Positions 24,849-34,222 are shown, numbered from the stretch's first letter. The stretch: 37,639 nucleotides of DNA from an uncultured Lachnospiraceae bacterium (GCA_934371505.1 CAKRNW010000006.1:1-37639), one strand, 5' to 3'. The notes: generated from the sequence alone by a model not told the origin. Numbers and translations: made by a program.

Positions 24849-25541
24849 TTATACCTCTTCTTCCACTTCCACTGCAAAGACATCCTCTTTGTTGCTGTAG
24901 TTGTGGGCATCCTTCAGCATCATATCCTTTACCTTCATCAGACGGATCTGGGTACTTCTCTCATTTTCATCTAATTTCATGGTAATGTACTTGATGCTCT
25001 GCTGTGTCTGGGGGATGATGACATGCTCCAGCGCATTCACACGCCGGCGGGTCTTTTCAATCTCGCTGGCAAGCAGCTGGCATGCCTTCTCCGTCTGGGC
25101 AAGCTGTAACATATCCGGCAGAATATCTGCCAGGGATTTTACGGCATCGTCCAGATCACAGGAGGTAAATGCAAAACCATAGGAATAAATATCGTTTTCA
25201 TCCGCCGTCCGGGTTTTGTACTGGAAAACCGGAATATCCACACTCATGACATTCTTCTGGGATGTCTCCAGATAGACCTCCTGTTTGGATGCCATCAGTG
25301 CTGTATGCAGGGTTTCCTCAGACATGCCCGCCTTGGCGATGACAAAATTGCGGTTTGCTGACTGAATACCAGTCTCCACCTTCCGGCGCAGCGCCATGTT
25401 TTCCCGCGCCAAATCCAGAAACTGACGCATCAGTTCATCCCGCTTGTCCTTCAGAAGTTTATGACCTCTGGTGGCTGTCACCAGCTTTTTCTTTAACCGG
25501 GTCAGCTCCATCCGGGTCGGATTTACCTGTGCCTGAGCCAT
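24849..25541 (-). CDS. ntpD: V-type ATPase subunit D (central stalk)
   Basis: A 230-residue subunit D, the coiled-coil rotor shaft inside the A3B3 head. The N-terminal MAQAQVNPTRMELTRLKKKL and the C-terminal RRRVNALEHVIIPQTQQSIK are family signatures; long helices at both ends flank a short globular part. ATG 25541 is preceded by AGGAGGAATCAGT, 11 bases after the subunit B stop. It is the last gene of the operon and is followed by a terminator at 24797-24832. The short acidic tail VEVEEEV is unremarkable. Confidence 0.96.
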   Translation of the reverse strand: MAQAQVNPTRMELTRLKKKLVTATRGHKLLKDKRDELMRQFLDLARENMALRRKVETGIQSANRNFVIAKAGMSEETLHTALMASKQEVYLETSQKNVMSVDIPVFQYKTRTADENDIYSYGFAFTSCDLDDAVKSLADILPDMLQLAQTEKACQLLASEIEKTRRRVNALEHVIIPQTQQSIKYITMKLDENERSTQIRLMKVKDMMLKDAHNYSNKEDVFAVEVEEEV

Positions 25542-25552
25542 ACTGATTCCTC

Positions 25553-26929
25553 CTAGTTCTCTTTCTGGTAATACTGGTCGAGGAACTTATCATCAATACG
25601 TTTCAGCTCACTTCTGGGCAGCATGGACAGTAATTTCCATCCGATTTCCAGCGTCTCCTCAATCTCACGGTTGGCATCATATCCCTGAGAGACATATTCC
25701 TTTTCAAATGCCTCTGCGAATTTCGCATAAATCAGATCGATATCAGACAGCGCAGCCTCACCCAGGATAACCATCAGTTCCTTCGCCTCTTTGCCTCGCG
25801 CATATGCGGCAAACAGCTGGTTCATGGTGTTGGCATGGTCGGCACGGGTCTTTCCTTCACCGATACCCTTATCCTTCAGACGGGACAGGGAAGGAAGGAC
25901 ATCGATGGGGGGCTGGATGCCCTTACGATATAATTCACGGGAAAGGATAACCTGTCCCTCGGTGATATATCCGGTCAGGTCGGGGATGGGATGGGTCTTA
26001 TCATCCTCCGGCATGGTCAGAATGGGAATCATGGTGATGGAACCGGTCTTGCCGCGCTGACGTCCTGCACGTTCATACAGGGTAGCCAGATCGGTGTACA
26101 TGTAACCGGGGTAACCACGACGTCCCGGAACTTCCTTACGGGCTGCGGAAATCTCACGGAGGGAATCCGCATAGTTGGTAATATCGGTAAGCAGCACCAG
26201 TACGTGCATGTCCTTTTCAAAAGCCAGGTACTCTGCGGCGGTCAATGCCATACGGGGGGTTGCGATACGCTCGACTGCAGGGTCGTTTGCCAGGTTGACA
26301 AAGAGAACGGTACGGTCGATAGCTCCGGTTTCCTTAAAGGAATCGATAAAATAGTTGGACTCCTCGAAGGTGATACCCATGGCTGCAAATACTACCGCAA
26401 ATTTCTCATCCTTACCACGAACCTTTGCCTGTCTTGCAATCTGTGCTGCAAGTCGGGCATGGGGCAGACCGGATGCGGAGAAAATCGGAAGTTTCTGCCC
26501 ACGAACCAGGGTGTTCAAGCCGTCAATGGCAGATACACCGGTCTGGATAAACTCATCCGGATACGCTCTGGCTGCCGGATTCATAGGCAGACCGTTGATG
26601 TCCCGTCTCTCCTCCGGGAAAATCTCGGGACCATCATCAATGGGGCGTCCCAGACCGTCAAAGACACGTCCCAGCATGTCGCCGGACACGCCAAGCTGCA
26701 TGCTCCTTCCAAGGAAACGTACCTTGGAATTGGACAGGTTGATTCCGGTGGAATTCTCGAATAACTGTACTAACGCGTTATTTCCATCGATTTCCAGCAC
26801 CTTACATCTGCGGGTCTCCCCGTTTGCCAGTTCGATTTCTGCAAGTTCATCATAAGTGACATTCTCCACGCCACTCACCAACATCAAAGGGCCGGCGACT
26901 TCCTGTATGGTTCTATACTCCTTTGGCAT
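25553..26929 (-). CDS. ntpB: V-type ATPase subunit B (non-catalytic)
   Basis: A 458-residue regulatory subunit of the A3B3 head. It begins with the beta-barrel segment YRTIQEVAGPLMLV and contains the family block GLPHARLAAQIARQAKV, FAAMGITFEE and the C-terminal RGYPGYMYTDLATLYERAGR. It lacks a functional Walker A loop, as expected for B. The gene starts directly after the TAA of subunit A; its GGAGG ribosome site is inside the last codons of A, so the pair is probably made in equal amounts. Subunit D follows 11 bases downstream. Confidence 0.97.
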   Translation of the reverse strand: MPKEYRTIQEVAGPLMLVSGVENVTYDELAEIELANGETRRCKVLEIDGNNALVQLFENSTGINLSNSKVRFLGRSMQLGVSGDMLGRVFDGLGRPIDDGPEIFPEERRDINGLPMNPAARAYPDEFIQTGVSAIDGLNTLVRGQKLPIFSASGLPHARLAAQIARQAKVRGKDEKFAVVFAAMGITFEESNYFIDSFKETGAIDRTVLFVNLANDPAVERIATPRMALTAAEYLAFEKDMHVLVLLTDITNYADSLREISAARKEVPGRRGYPGYMYTDLATLYERAGRQRGKTGSITMIPILTMPEDDKTHPIPDLTGYITEGQVILSRELYRKGIQPPIDVLPSLSRLKDKGIGEGKTRADHANTMNQLFAAYARGKEAKELMVILGEAALSDIDLIYAKFAEAFEKEYVSQGYDANREIEETLEIGWKLLSMLPRSELKRIDDKFLDQYYQKEN

Positions 26930-28696
26930 TTAGAAGTCCTCCTTTCCTACACAGTCTGCTGCTTCCCGTTCCAGCTCTTTCATAACAGACTCATATTCTT
27001 CATCCAGATTTGATTCTAAGGTATATTTGTAACGTCCAATCTTTTCACGGACAGGCATCTTAATCAGTGCGTTCACACTGGCGCCATTGCCCAGTGCCTC
27101 TTTGCCCTGCTCATAGAAAGCAACTACCAGCCGCATCATCAGTAACTGTTTCTTTAGGGACGAATAGGTATCCACTTCATGGAAGGAGTTCTGGTGCAGG
27201 AAGTCCTCACGGATGGAACGGGCTGCCTCCATTTTCAGACGATCCGGTGCGGACAGTGCATCCATACCTACCATCTTTACAATCTCCTCCAGCTCTGCCT
27301 CGTCCTGCAACAGGCTCATCAGTTTCTGACGCTCCTGCATCCAGTCAGGGGATACGTTTTCCTCAAACCAGCTGCTGATGTTGTCCAGATACAAGGAGTA
27401 GCTGGTCAGCCAGTTGATGGCAGGGAAATGTCTCTTATAGGCCAGTGCGGAATCCAGTCCCCAGAATACCTTGACGATACGGAGGGTTGCCTGGGATACC
27501 GGCTCGGAAATATCACCACCCGGAGGGGATACGGCACCGATAACGGACAGGGCACCCTGACGTCCCTCTTTTCCTAAAGCCACCACAGAACCGGCACGCT
27601 CATAGAACTGTGCCAGACGGCTGCCCAGGTATGCGGGGTATCCTTCCTCACCGGGCATCTCCTCCAGACGTCCGGACATCTCACGGAGCGCCTCCGCCCA
27701 ACGGGAGGTGGAGTCTGCCATCAATGCCACGGAATAACCCATATCACGGAAATACTCCGCAATGGTAATACCCGTATAAATGGATGCCTCACGAGCCGCT
27801 ACCGGCATATCGGAGGTGTTGGCGATAAGAACAGTACGCTCCATCAGGGAGTTGCCGGTTTTCGGGTCTTTCAATTCCGGGAACTCGTTCAATACATCGG
27901 TCATCTCGTTACCACGCTCACCGCAGCCGATGTAAACCACGATGTCCGCCTCTGCCCATTTTGCCAGCTGGTGCTGGATAACGGTTTTACCGGAGCCGAA
28001 GGGTCCGGGTACCGCTGCCACACCGCCCTTTGCGATGGGGAAGAAGGTATCTACCACACGCTGACCGGTTACAAGCGGGGTAGAAAGGGGCAATTTCTTG
28101 GTGTAGGGACGTCCCTTACGAACCGGCCATTTCTGCATCATGGTAATCTCTTTGTCACCGGATGCCGTTTCCAGAACCGCAACGGTTTCCTCTACGGTAA
28201 ACCCGCCCTCGCGAATCTCCTTGATTTTGCCCTTCATGCCATAGGGAATCATAATTTTGTGGTTGACAATGGCGGTCTCCTGGACGGAACCAATGATATC
28301 GCCAGCCTCCACCTCATCACCCACTACCGCACAGGGCACAAAGTTCCATTTCTTCTCTCTCTTTAAAGAGGATACTTCCACGCCTCGCTTTAAGTTGTTG
28401 CCTGACACCTTCATAATGTCATCAAGTGGTCTCTGAATACCGTCATAGATGCTGGTGATCAGTCCAGGACCCAGTTCTACGGAAAGAGGCACATCCGTAG
28501 ACTCTACCGGCTCGCCCGGTCCCAGTCCCGATGTCTCCTCGTAAACCTGGATGGATGCCTGGTCACCGTGCATCTCGATAATTTCTCCAATCAGTCTCTG
28601 CTTACTTACACGGACCACATCGTACATATTTGCGTCGCGCATTCCCTCCGCAATTACGAGAGGTCCTGCTACTTTTTTAATCACGCCGCTGCTCAT
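26930..28696 (-). CDS. ntpA: V-type ATPase subunit A (catalytic)
   Basis: The 588-residue catalytic ATPase subunit. It carries the A-specific non-homologous insertion (about residues 110-200), Walker A GPFGSGKTV (231-239), the GERGNEMTDVL segment with the catalytic Glu, and the SxADSTSRWAEALRE block, followed by a helical C-terminal domain. ATG 28696 has GGTGGGTGA upstream; a GTG four codons earlier (28708) is an alternative. Either start overlaps the end of subunit F, by 20 or 32 bases. The stop is contiguous with the start of subunit B. Confidence 0.97.
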   Translation of the reverse strand: MSSGVIKKVAGPLVIAEGMRDANMYDVVRVSKQRLIGEIIEMHGDQASIQVYEETSGLGPGEPVESTDVPLSVELGPGLITSIYDGIQRPLDDIMKVSGNNLKRGVEVSSLKREKKWNFVPCAVVGDEVEAGDIIGSVQETAIVNHKIMIPYGMKGKIKEIREGGFTVEETVAVLETASGDKEITMMQKWPVRKGRPYTKKLPLSTPLVTGQRVVDTFFPIAKGGVAAVPGPFGSGKTVIQHQLAKWAEADIVVYIGCGERGNEMTDVLNEFPELKDPKTGNSLMERTVLIANTSDMPVAAREASIYTGITIAEYFRDMGYSVALMADSTSRWAEALREMSGRLEEMPGEEGYPAYLGSRLAQFYERAGSVVALGKEGRQGALSVIGAVSPPGGDISEPVSQATLRIVKVFWGLDSALAYKRHFPAINWLTSYSLYLDNISSWFEENVSPDWMQERQKLMSLLQDEAELEEIVKMVGMDALSAPDRLKMEAARSIREDFLHQNSFHEVDTYSSLKKQLLMMRLVVAFYEQGKEALGNGASVNALIKMPVREKIGRYKYTLESNLDEEYESVMKELEREAADCVGKEDF

Positions 28697-29042
28697 CGTT
28701 GTAGTCACCCACCTTTCCTAATGATTCTTGTCCGAACAGAATATCGGAACCGACAGCCTTTTCCACGTTGAGGCTCACGCCCTTCACACCAGCACCAGTG
28801 TTGCCGGATACGCCCGGAATCAGAATGATTGCCGGCATCATGCTCTCCTTGTAGCGGTTGATTTCCCGCTCAATCTCTGCTGCCAGATTTTCTGTCACAT
28901 AAATAACTGCGTACTGGTTCTCCGCCAGCCGCCGCAAGGTCTGCTCGCCCTCCTTGGGGGAGTCCACAGGGAATGTATCCAGTCCCAGTGACGCAAAGCC
29001 GTAAACACTTGCATAATCACCCAAGACAGCTATCTTATACAT
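28677..29042 (-). CDS. ntpG: V-type ATPase subunit F
   Basis: A 121-residue small rotor subunit that binds subunit D and tunes activity. It starts with the typical KIAVLGDYASVYGFASLGLD, followed by YAVIYVTENLA and the AIILIPG strand of the CheY-like fold; the C-terminal tail is charged. Its ATG overlaps the subunit C stop by 8 bases, and its end overlaps subunit A by at least 20, so C, F and A are translationally coupled. The symbol follows the Enterococcus hirae ntp naming. Confidence 0.93.
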   Translation of the reverse strand: MYKIAVLGDYASVYGFASLGLDTFPVDSPKEGEQTLRRLAENQYAVIYVTENLAAEIEREINRYKESMMPAIILIPGVSGNTGAGVKGVSLNVEKAVGSDILFGQESLGKVGDYNDEQRRD

Positions 29043-30006
29043 ACATTTCCCTTACCCTTTCCCGGATGGCATCATCTCCCAGCCCGTTCTGTTTACAGGT
29101 CAGGATGATGCGAACCGTCTTAATTTCGTTCTCTCTCCCCAATACATAGCCCACCAGAGGCCCGATGGAGAAGGGATTGGTTTTCTGAGGCTTGATTGCC
29201 TCAATCATGTGGTTGTCACACCATTTCTCAAAAGCGGAGTAGGAGAGCTTCAACTGCTCCACTGCATCCCGATAGCCATTTTCCTCCAGATATTCGTAGA
29301 GGGCGCTTTCCCCGGCCAGAACCGCTTTCGACAGATTTTCCACATTCAGGCTGTCACATTCCACCATAGAGCGCATCATAAATTCCTTTGATTTGCCCGT
29401 CTTGCAGGAACGCACTGCAATTTTAATGTCCGCCAGTGCCACGGTGGTCTCCGCGTAAGTGCGGATAACCTCGGTGTGGGATGCTTTTCCCGCCTTGCGG
29501 ATTGCTTTCAGACAAGCCTGGTCAATGATGCAGTCACAAAGCTGCCCGTCCCTGGAATGAAGGAGTGTCTCAAAGGCATCCTTCGCTGCATCCTGCATGT
29601 TCTCCGGCAGACTGCCGAAGTCCTGCTCCCGGACAAGCTGTTCCAGTTCCTCCGGCGGCATAAAACTGCTCTTATAATAAATGTTTTGTACCTTGTCCTT
29701 CGTACACACATTTTTGATTGCTGCTTTTAAATTGTGAAACCAGTTGGTATAAAAGAGGATTTCAAAATTACTTCTGTCCACGGACAGCTCTGCCATCACC
29801 TGCCAGATTCGTTCTTCCTCTGTGGTGAGAATACTCTCTGCCGTCTTGTCCTGTTCCGCATCGCCCCATCCTTTTTCCTTGAGGAAATCCAGACAGGCAT
29901 CATAGTTTTTACAGGCGATTAACTGCTCAATGGCAGACGCTGAAAACAGGGACACCTCCAAAGCCCGGATTCGTGCAACCGCATAGGTATACTTTACATC
30001 AGACAT
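29035..30006 (-). CDS. ntpC: V-type ATPase subunit C (AC39/d type)
   Basis: A 323-residue helical subunit that connects the central stalk to the c ring. Signatures include the N-terminal YTYAVARIRALEVSLFSASAIEQL and the C-terminal IGPLVGYVLGRENEIKTVRIIL. The length is typical. ATG 30006 has GGAGG 5 bases ahead and lies 21 bases after the subunit E stop; the 3' end overlaps the subunit F start by 8 bases (ATGTATAA). Confidence 0.94.
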   Translation of the reverse strand: MSDVKYTYAVARIRALEVSLFSASAIEQLIACKNYDACLDFLKEKGWGDAEQDKTAESILTTEEERIWQVMAELSVDRSNFEILFYTNWFHNLKAAIKNVCTKDKVQNIYYKSSFMPPEELEQLVREQDFGSLPENMQDAAKDAFETLLHSRDGQLCDCIIDQACLKAIRKAGKASHTEVIRTYAETTVALADIKIAVRSCKTGKSKEFMMRSMVECDSLNVENLSKAVLAGESALYEYLEENGYRDAVEQLKLSYSAFEKWCDNHMIEAIKPQKTNPFSIGPLVGYVLGRENEIKTVRIILTCKQNGLGDDAIRERVREMYV

Positions 30007-30027
30007 CTGTTACCTCCTTCTGCGATT

Positions 30028-30642
30028 TCATGAATGAAATAATTTCTTGTAGGCGATATCCTGCAACTGCTCTTTTTTCGCGGAGAATAATGCACGGAGT
30101 GTACAGTTCTCCTCGATGCTGGTATCGTTTCCCGTACCCTCATAAACCAGGATAAAGCCGTTCTCCACCGGACGGATGGCAGACATCAGCTCCAGACTGC
30201 CGCCCTTTGCCCCTGCAATTTTGGAGATAGCTTCACGGAAACTTTCCGGCATCCTGTCCAAATCCGCTTTGGAAAAGTAAATCTGACCTTTTTCCGGCTG
30301 TACATAGCACTCCAGTGCCTTTTCCAGAAGGGCGAAATATTCCGGAGCGTCTGCCTTGGCAATCTGCTCATAGGCATGCTCCATCACTTCGGAAATCAAT
30401 TCCTGTTTCGCCGTAAGTAATGCCGTTCTGTGACGCAGTTCCATGGAGGACTCCACACGCTCCTCCATAAAGACTCTCGCCTTCTGACGCTTTGCTTCGT
30501 CCTGTGCCTCCATCTGTGCGCATTGGGCTTTTGCCTCCTCTAAGAGTGCATTTGCCTGCTCTTTGGCAGCGTCCGTCTTTTCCTGTGCAGCAGCACGGCT
30601 CTCCTCTTCAATCTGGCTTATCATTTTCTCTAATCCAGTCAT
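30028..30642 (-). CDS. ntpE: V-type ATPase subunit E (peripheral stalk)
   Basis: A 204-residue peripheral stalk subunit. Residues 1-90 are a long Ala/Glu/Gln/Lys-rich helix made for a coiled coil with subunit G/H; the C-terminal half is globular and attaches to subunit B. The start ATG is preceded by AGGAAAGGAAG. It stands between K (27 bases upstream) and C (21 bases downstream), the usual clostridial order. Confidence 0.92.
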   Translation of the reverse strand: MTGLEKMISQIEEESRAAAQEKTDAAKEQANALLEEAKAQCAQMEAQDEAKRQKARVFMEERVESSMELRHRTALLTAKQELISEVMEHAYEQIAKADAPEYFALLEKALECYVQPEKGQIYFSKADLDRMPESFREAISKIAGAKGGSLELMSAIRPVENGFILVYEGTGNDTSIEENCTLRALFSAKKEQLQDIAYKKLFHS

Positions 30643-30669
30643 ACGCTGCTCTTCCTTTCCTGTTTTCCC

Positions 30670-31140
30670 TTATACCTGAATACCGATCACTGCCAGAATG
30701 GAAATCAGAAGGGACAGGATTGCGTAGGTCTCAACCATGGCAGGGAAAAGCATTGCTTTACCGAACTGCTCCGGTTTCTTTGCGATGATGCCCATGGCAG
30801 CTACAGAGGTTTTACCCTGTAAGATCGCGGAAACAAGACCAGCGATAGCGATAGGCAGGCAAGCCATGAATAATAACAGGCCGGTGGAAACGCTGATGTC
30901 TGCTGCGTTGCCGCCCATAATGCCGATTTTGGATAAAACAAGGAAAGCAACTAACAGTCCGTAAATACCCTGTGTACCGGGTAACAGCTGCATAATCAGT
31001 ACCTTCGCAAATTTACCGGGATCCTCGGTAACGACACCGCTGGCTGCCTGACCTGCCACGCCAACACCGTATGCAGAACCACAACATGCCAGTCCTACTG
31101 CCAAAGCTGCTCCTAATAATGCCCATACAATTCCGTTCAT
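30670..31140 (-). CDS. ntpK: V-type ATPase subunit K (c-ring proteolipid), Na+-type site
   Basis: A 156-residue, four-helix proteolipid formed by two hairpins. The ion carboxylate is Glu137 in PAMVETYAIL; the first hairpin has Gln57 in LPGTQGIY where other proteolipids carry a carboxylate. Residues matching the Na+ ligands of Enterococcus hirae NtpK are all present: Leu53, Thr56, Gln57, Gln108 and Glu137, plus Tyr60 for Tyr68. This makes Na+ transport more likely than H+. ATG 31140 overlaps the stop of subunit I in ATGA, and AAGGAGG lies 10 bases ahead within that gene. Confidence 0.96.
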   Translation of the reverse strand: MNGIVWALLGAALAVGLACCGSAYGVGVAGQAASGVVTEDPGKFAKVLIMQLLPGTQGIYGLLVAFLVLSKIGIMGGNAADISVSTGLLLFMACLPIAIAGLVSAILQGKTSVAAMGIIAKKPEQFGKAMLFPAMVETYAILSLLISILAVIGIQV

Positions 31141-33155
31141 GATTTTACTTCCTCCTTAAAATCAAAGTATTTTGTATTCTGTTGAAACGGGGTGAAGGCT
31201 TTTCCGCCACCCTCATAAAATTTACCGTAGAACTCTACATATTGCAGTCGGCTGGTATGCACATAGGCGCCCAGCAGGTTGATTGCCATATTGAAGGTAT
31301 GTCCTACTACAAAGACAAGAATAAATAAGATAACACCGGGGATGCTGTCACCCAGCATGGCTCCCATCTGGTTAAATACGGATGCCATAACACCGGTGGC
31401 AAGTCCTAACGCCAGTAATCTGGAATAGGACAAAGCGTCAGACAGCCAGCTTGTAATGCCGTAAAGTCCATAGGCACCTAACGCCAGACGAAGTCCGGGG
31501 TTCTTTTTGTCCCTGCCTGCGGTGAGCAGAATGCCCAGCGCACCGCCTCCTGCCAGTATTTTGGATAAGAGGACAACCGATGACGGCAGCACCACCTTAC
31601 TTCCTGCGATTCCTGCAAAAATATCGCTGGGAACCAACAGTAACACCAGTCCGATTAACAGGCAGAACCAGAAGATAATGTCGCAGACAAAATCCCGGAT
31701 TTTGCCATCCCGACAAAGCATGTAACCCTTGAGTCCCAGTCCCACCAACATGTGAATGAGTCCCACAGCCAGGGAGAACAATAACAGCCGCATGGGGTCG
31801 TTTAAAGGTGCGAACCACACAGCGGGAAGGGATACCTTGTGGTGGAAAAAGGTTTCCGATATAACATCCACCGCATCTCCGAAGAATCCGCCGAACAGAA
31901 CACCCCAGAAGAAGGTGGAAAATCCACAATAGAAAAACAGTTTGAGAAATTTCCTGGTGGACTCTGCCATGTTGGGAAATTTCTTCAACACAATGCCGCA
32001 TCCGATAATCATAATCAAGCCGTAGGCTGCATCGGAAAGCATCATGCCAAATAAAAACACATAAAAGATAGAGGTCACAAAGGTGGGGTCAAACTCACCC
32101 TTGCCGGGAAGTCCGAAGGACTCCACCACACTCTCCACGGAATCAGAAAAGCCGTTATTCTTTAAGAGAATCGGTGCCTCTTCCTCCTTGACAGCACTGA
32201 CTTCCACCAGTGCGTCAAATTTCTGCTCCATTTCCTTTGCTACCGCATCCGCCCTGCCAGCGGGTACATAGCCGCTGACACCGAAGGTGTACTTCGTCTG
32301 GGGAATTTTCGCAAGAACCTTGTATTTCTCTGCCCTTGCCCGGTAGTAATCTGCCACCAGCCGGATGTCCTCCCGCTGATCGGCATACTCACGAATCAGT
32401 TCCTCCAGCACCACGATTTTTTCCTGGCACTCTGCAATCTGCTGTTCGTAATCCTCCTGCAGTTTCGCCGGAATCTCTCTGGATACTGCGGAAGGTCTGA
32501 TAAATCCCATGCAGCGCAGGATTTCCTCTAACTGTGCCTGCTGGGGTTTCATACATACGATGGTAAGGTACACATAATCCTTGTCCGTGGAGACAACCTC
32601 CACCTCGTATGCCTCAAGCTCAGGCGCTTTCTGCGCCACTTCCTCCATGATGCTCTCCCGCGTGGTTCCGCTTGGCATCATGCCTGCCATGAAAGCAGTT
32701 TTCTTTGTTCCCGCAAAGGAAAGCGGTACCTGCAGGGAAAGCCATGGTGTCAGGCTCTCCATCTGGGTCTGGATTCTGAGAATTTCTGCCCGGTGTTCTC
32801 CAATCTCTCTGTCGAGGTCGATAATCTTGCGGACGCTCTCAACTTTCTGGGTTTTCGTCTTTTCGATTTCCCTTATCCGGGAAATGCTCTGACACTTTTT
32901 GCCTTCAAGAGACGCCAGAAATGATTTGTTTTCCGGCTGGTACTTGTCCAGGATTTCCAGCGCCGCCTCAGCCTGTCCGGCTCTCTTTTCAAAAGAGGCT
33001 CTCGCCGCTGCGGTGTCCATGTGCTCATAACCGCTGTCGTCTTCCAGTTCGATGTTGATTTCTACCACACCAAGCTGCTGCAGACGTTCCAAAATTGCTT
33101 TTCGATTGCTTTTCCATGCGCAGATATTGATTCTGCACATCTGCAATACTGCCAT
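31137..33155 (-). CDS. ntpI: V-type ATPase subunit I (a subunit, stator)
   Basis: A 672-residue stator subunit. The N-terminal cytosolic half (1-330) alternates alpha/beta elements with long coiled helices; the C-terminal half has about seven or eight membrane helices. The conserved arginine that faces the c ring is Arg579 in ALSYSRLLALGLATG. VVGHTFNMAINLLGAYVHTSRLQYVEFYGKFY near the C-terminus is a strong family mark. ATG 33155 follows AAGGAGGGA. The stop overlaps the subunit K start by four bases. Confidence 0.97.
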   Translation of the reverse strand: MAVLQMCRINICAWKSNRKAILERLQQLGVVEINIELEDDSGYEHMDTAAARASFEKRAGQAEAALEILDKYQPENKSFLASLEGKKCQSISRIREIEKTKTQKVESVRKIIDLDREIGEHRAEILRIQTQMESLTPWLSLQVPLSFAGTKKTAFMAGMMPSGTTRESIMEEVAQKAPELEAYEVEVVSTDKDYVYLTIVCMKPQQAQLEEILRCMGFIRPSAVSREIPAKLQEDYEQQIAECQEKIVVLEELIREYADQREDIRLVADYYRARAEKYKVLAKIPQTKYTFGVSGYVPAGRADAVAKEMEQKFDALVEVSAVKEEEAPILLKNNGFSDSVESVVESFGLPGKGEFDPTFVTSIFYVFLFGMMLSDAAYGLIMIIGCGIVLKKFPNMAESTRKFLKLFFYCGFSTFFWGVLFGGFFGDAVDVISETFFHHKVSLPAVWFAPLNDPMRLLLFSLAVGLIHMLVGLGLKGYMLCRDGKIRDFVCDIIFWFCLLIGLVLLLVPSDIFAGIAGSKVVLPSSVVLLSKILAGGGALGILLTAGRDKKNPGLRLALGAYGLYGITSWLSDALSYSRLLALGLATGVMASVFNQMGAMLGDSIPGVILFILVFVVGHTFNMAINLLGAYVHTSRLQYVEFYGKFYEGGGKAFTPFQQNTKYFDFKEEVKS

Positions 33156-33204
33156 GCCGGCATCCCTCCTTTCTCTCTTTTCCTTATGTCACAACCTGTC
33201 TTGT

Positions 33205-33513
33205 TTACACCAGATTTTCAAGGATTGCAGCAATGGCATCCTTTTCATTCTGTAAGGCTGCCTGCCGCATGCCGGCAATTTCTGCCGATGAATTGGTTTC
33301 CTGATCCTCCTTTAAGACTGCCTCCTGCTGCCTTATGGAGTCCTCCTGTTTCTTATCGAGCTGCCTGCTCTTTTCCTGAGCCTGCTGTTTCATTGCTTTG
33401 GCATCTGCCTTCGCCTGCTCCAGAATGGCTGCTGCTTCTTCCTCTGCTTTTTGAAGTAAGCCGGCTGCGCCTTCTTCCGCAGACTTAATGGACTTTAAAG
33501 TTTCCTCAAGCAC
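33205..33513 (-). CDS. V-type ATPase subunit G/H (peripheral stalk)
   Basis: A 102-residue, almost entirely helical protein rich in Ala, Glu, Gln and Lys with heptad spacing, matching the small peripheral stalk partner of subunit E (called NtpF in Enterococcus hirae, subunit H or G elsewhere). It is identified by composition, size and position as first gene of the operon. The start is GTG 33513 with AGGTGGTG ahead. Subunit I starts 49 bases downstream; the operon promoter lies at 33595-33623. Confidence 0.88.
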   Translation of the reverse strand: MLEETLKSIKSAEEGAAGLLQKAEEEAAAILEQAKADAKAMKQQAQEKSRQLDKKQEDSIRQQEAVLKEDQETNSSAEIAGMRQAALQNEKDAIAAILENLV

Positions 33514-33594
33514 TGTTTCACCACCTTTTATTATTAGTTTGCATGGCTTTGAATCGTTACAAATTGTCTAAAATGCACATTCAATAATGGTTTG

Positions 33595-33623
33595 ATTCTA
33601 TCATAAAATCACAGAATATACAA
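33595..33623 (-). promoter_or_regulatory. Promoter of the V-ATPase operon
   Basis: Minus strand: TTGTAT (33623-33618), 17-base spacer, TAGAAT (33600-33595) with TGA before it as an extended -10. The stretch 33624-33660 just upstream is made of A and T tracts, as in an UP element. The leader is about 75 bases. Confidence 0.68.
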
Positions 33624-33669
33624 TCAAAACCAAAATTTTAGTTTTTTTTAGATACTTTTACATTTGTGA

Positions 33670-33699
33670 TTGACAAGAATTCCTCCTTTGACGTAACAT
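33670..33699 (+). promoter_or_regulatory. Candidate promoter of the DUF402 gene
   Basis: Perfect TTGACA (33670-33675), 18-base spacer, TAACAT (33694-33699), about 30 bases before the ATG at 33731. Confidence 0.5.
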
Positions 33700-33730
33700 G
33701 AGAAAAAGCGTGAAAGGGTAGGTTTGAGAT

Positions 33731-34207
33731 ATGATTTTAAATCCGGTTCTTTATCGCAGACGATTGATTCCCAACGAGTGTATTTTGTTAAAGGATGATG
33801 TTATTTTATCCTGTACGGATAACATGATTCTCACGAAATGGAATGCGCTCCGTCCAAAGAAAGAGCTGCATCATGGTTTCTCAGCGTATTTTTTGAAGGA
33901 ACACATAAAGGTCAGTAAATTCTGTAAAGAGGACAACACCTTTATGTACTGGTATTGTGATGTTGTGGATTATGAGACAGATGAGTCTGCGGGTACGGTG
34001 ACCAGCATTGATTTATGTGTAGATGTGGTTGTTTACCCGGATGGACGTCTGAAGGTGTTAGATTTGGACGAGCTGGTGCAGGCAAGACGAGAAGGGCTGC
34101 TTACCCAGGGACAGCTGGAGCACGCTCTCCTTGCCACCGGCGATTTGTTAGATGATATTTATCATGAACGTTTTCATCAAAAATATACGGGAATGTTTCC
34201 TTCGTGA
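33731..34207 (+). CDS. DUF402-family protein (possible nucleotide phosphatase)
   Basis: A 158-residue cytosolic protein of the DUF402 family. It shows the conserved LYRRRLIPNECILLKDD start, the AYFLKEHIKVSKF and YWYCDVVDYE core, DLCVDVVVYPDGRLKVLDLDEL and an ALLATGDLLDDIY C-terminus. Characterised Gram-positive relatives hydrolyse nucleoside di- and triphosphates with metal ions; whether this one does is inference. It has no operon partner: a promoter precedes it, and the terminator that follows includes its stop codon. It is transcribed divergently from the V-ATPase operon. Confidence 0.88.
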   Translation: MILNPVLYRRRLIPNECILLKDDVILSCTDNMILTKWNALRPKKELHHGFSAYFLKEHIKVSKFCKEDNTFMYWYCDVVDYETDESAGTVTSIDLCVDVVVYPDGRLKVLDLDELVQARREGLLTQGQLEHALLATGDLLDDIYHERFHQKYTGMFPS

Positions 34208-34222
34208 AACATTCCCGTTTTT
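34188..34222. terminator. Bidirectional terminator after the DUF402 gene
   Basis: Perfect 12-bp stem CGGGAATGTTTC (34188-34199) with GAAACATTCCCG (34206-34217), loop CTTCGT, T tail on the plus strand. On the minus strand the stem is followed by TATATTTTT, so it may also stop transcripts from the cell-wall hydrolase gene. The DUF402 stop codon lies in the loop and 3' arm. Confidence 0.88.

Noticed and set aside
25991..26764. 257-codon plus-strand frame inside the V-ATPase subunit B gene
   Set aside because: Fully antisense to a conserved gene, with no promoter, no ribosome site and no recognisable domain.
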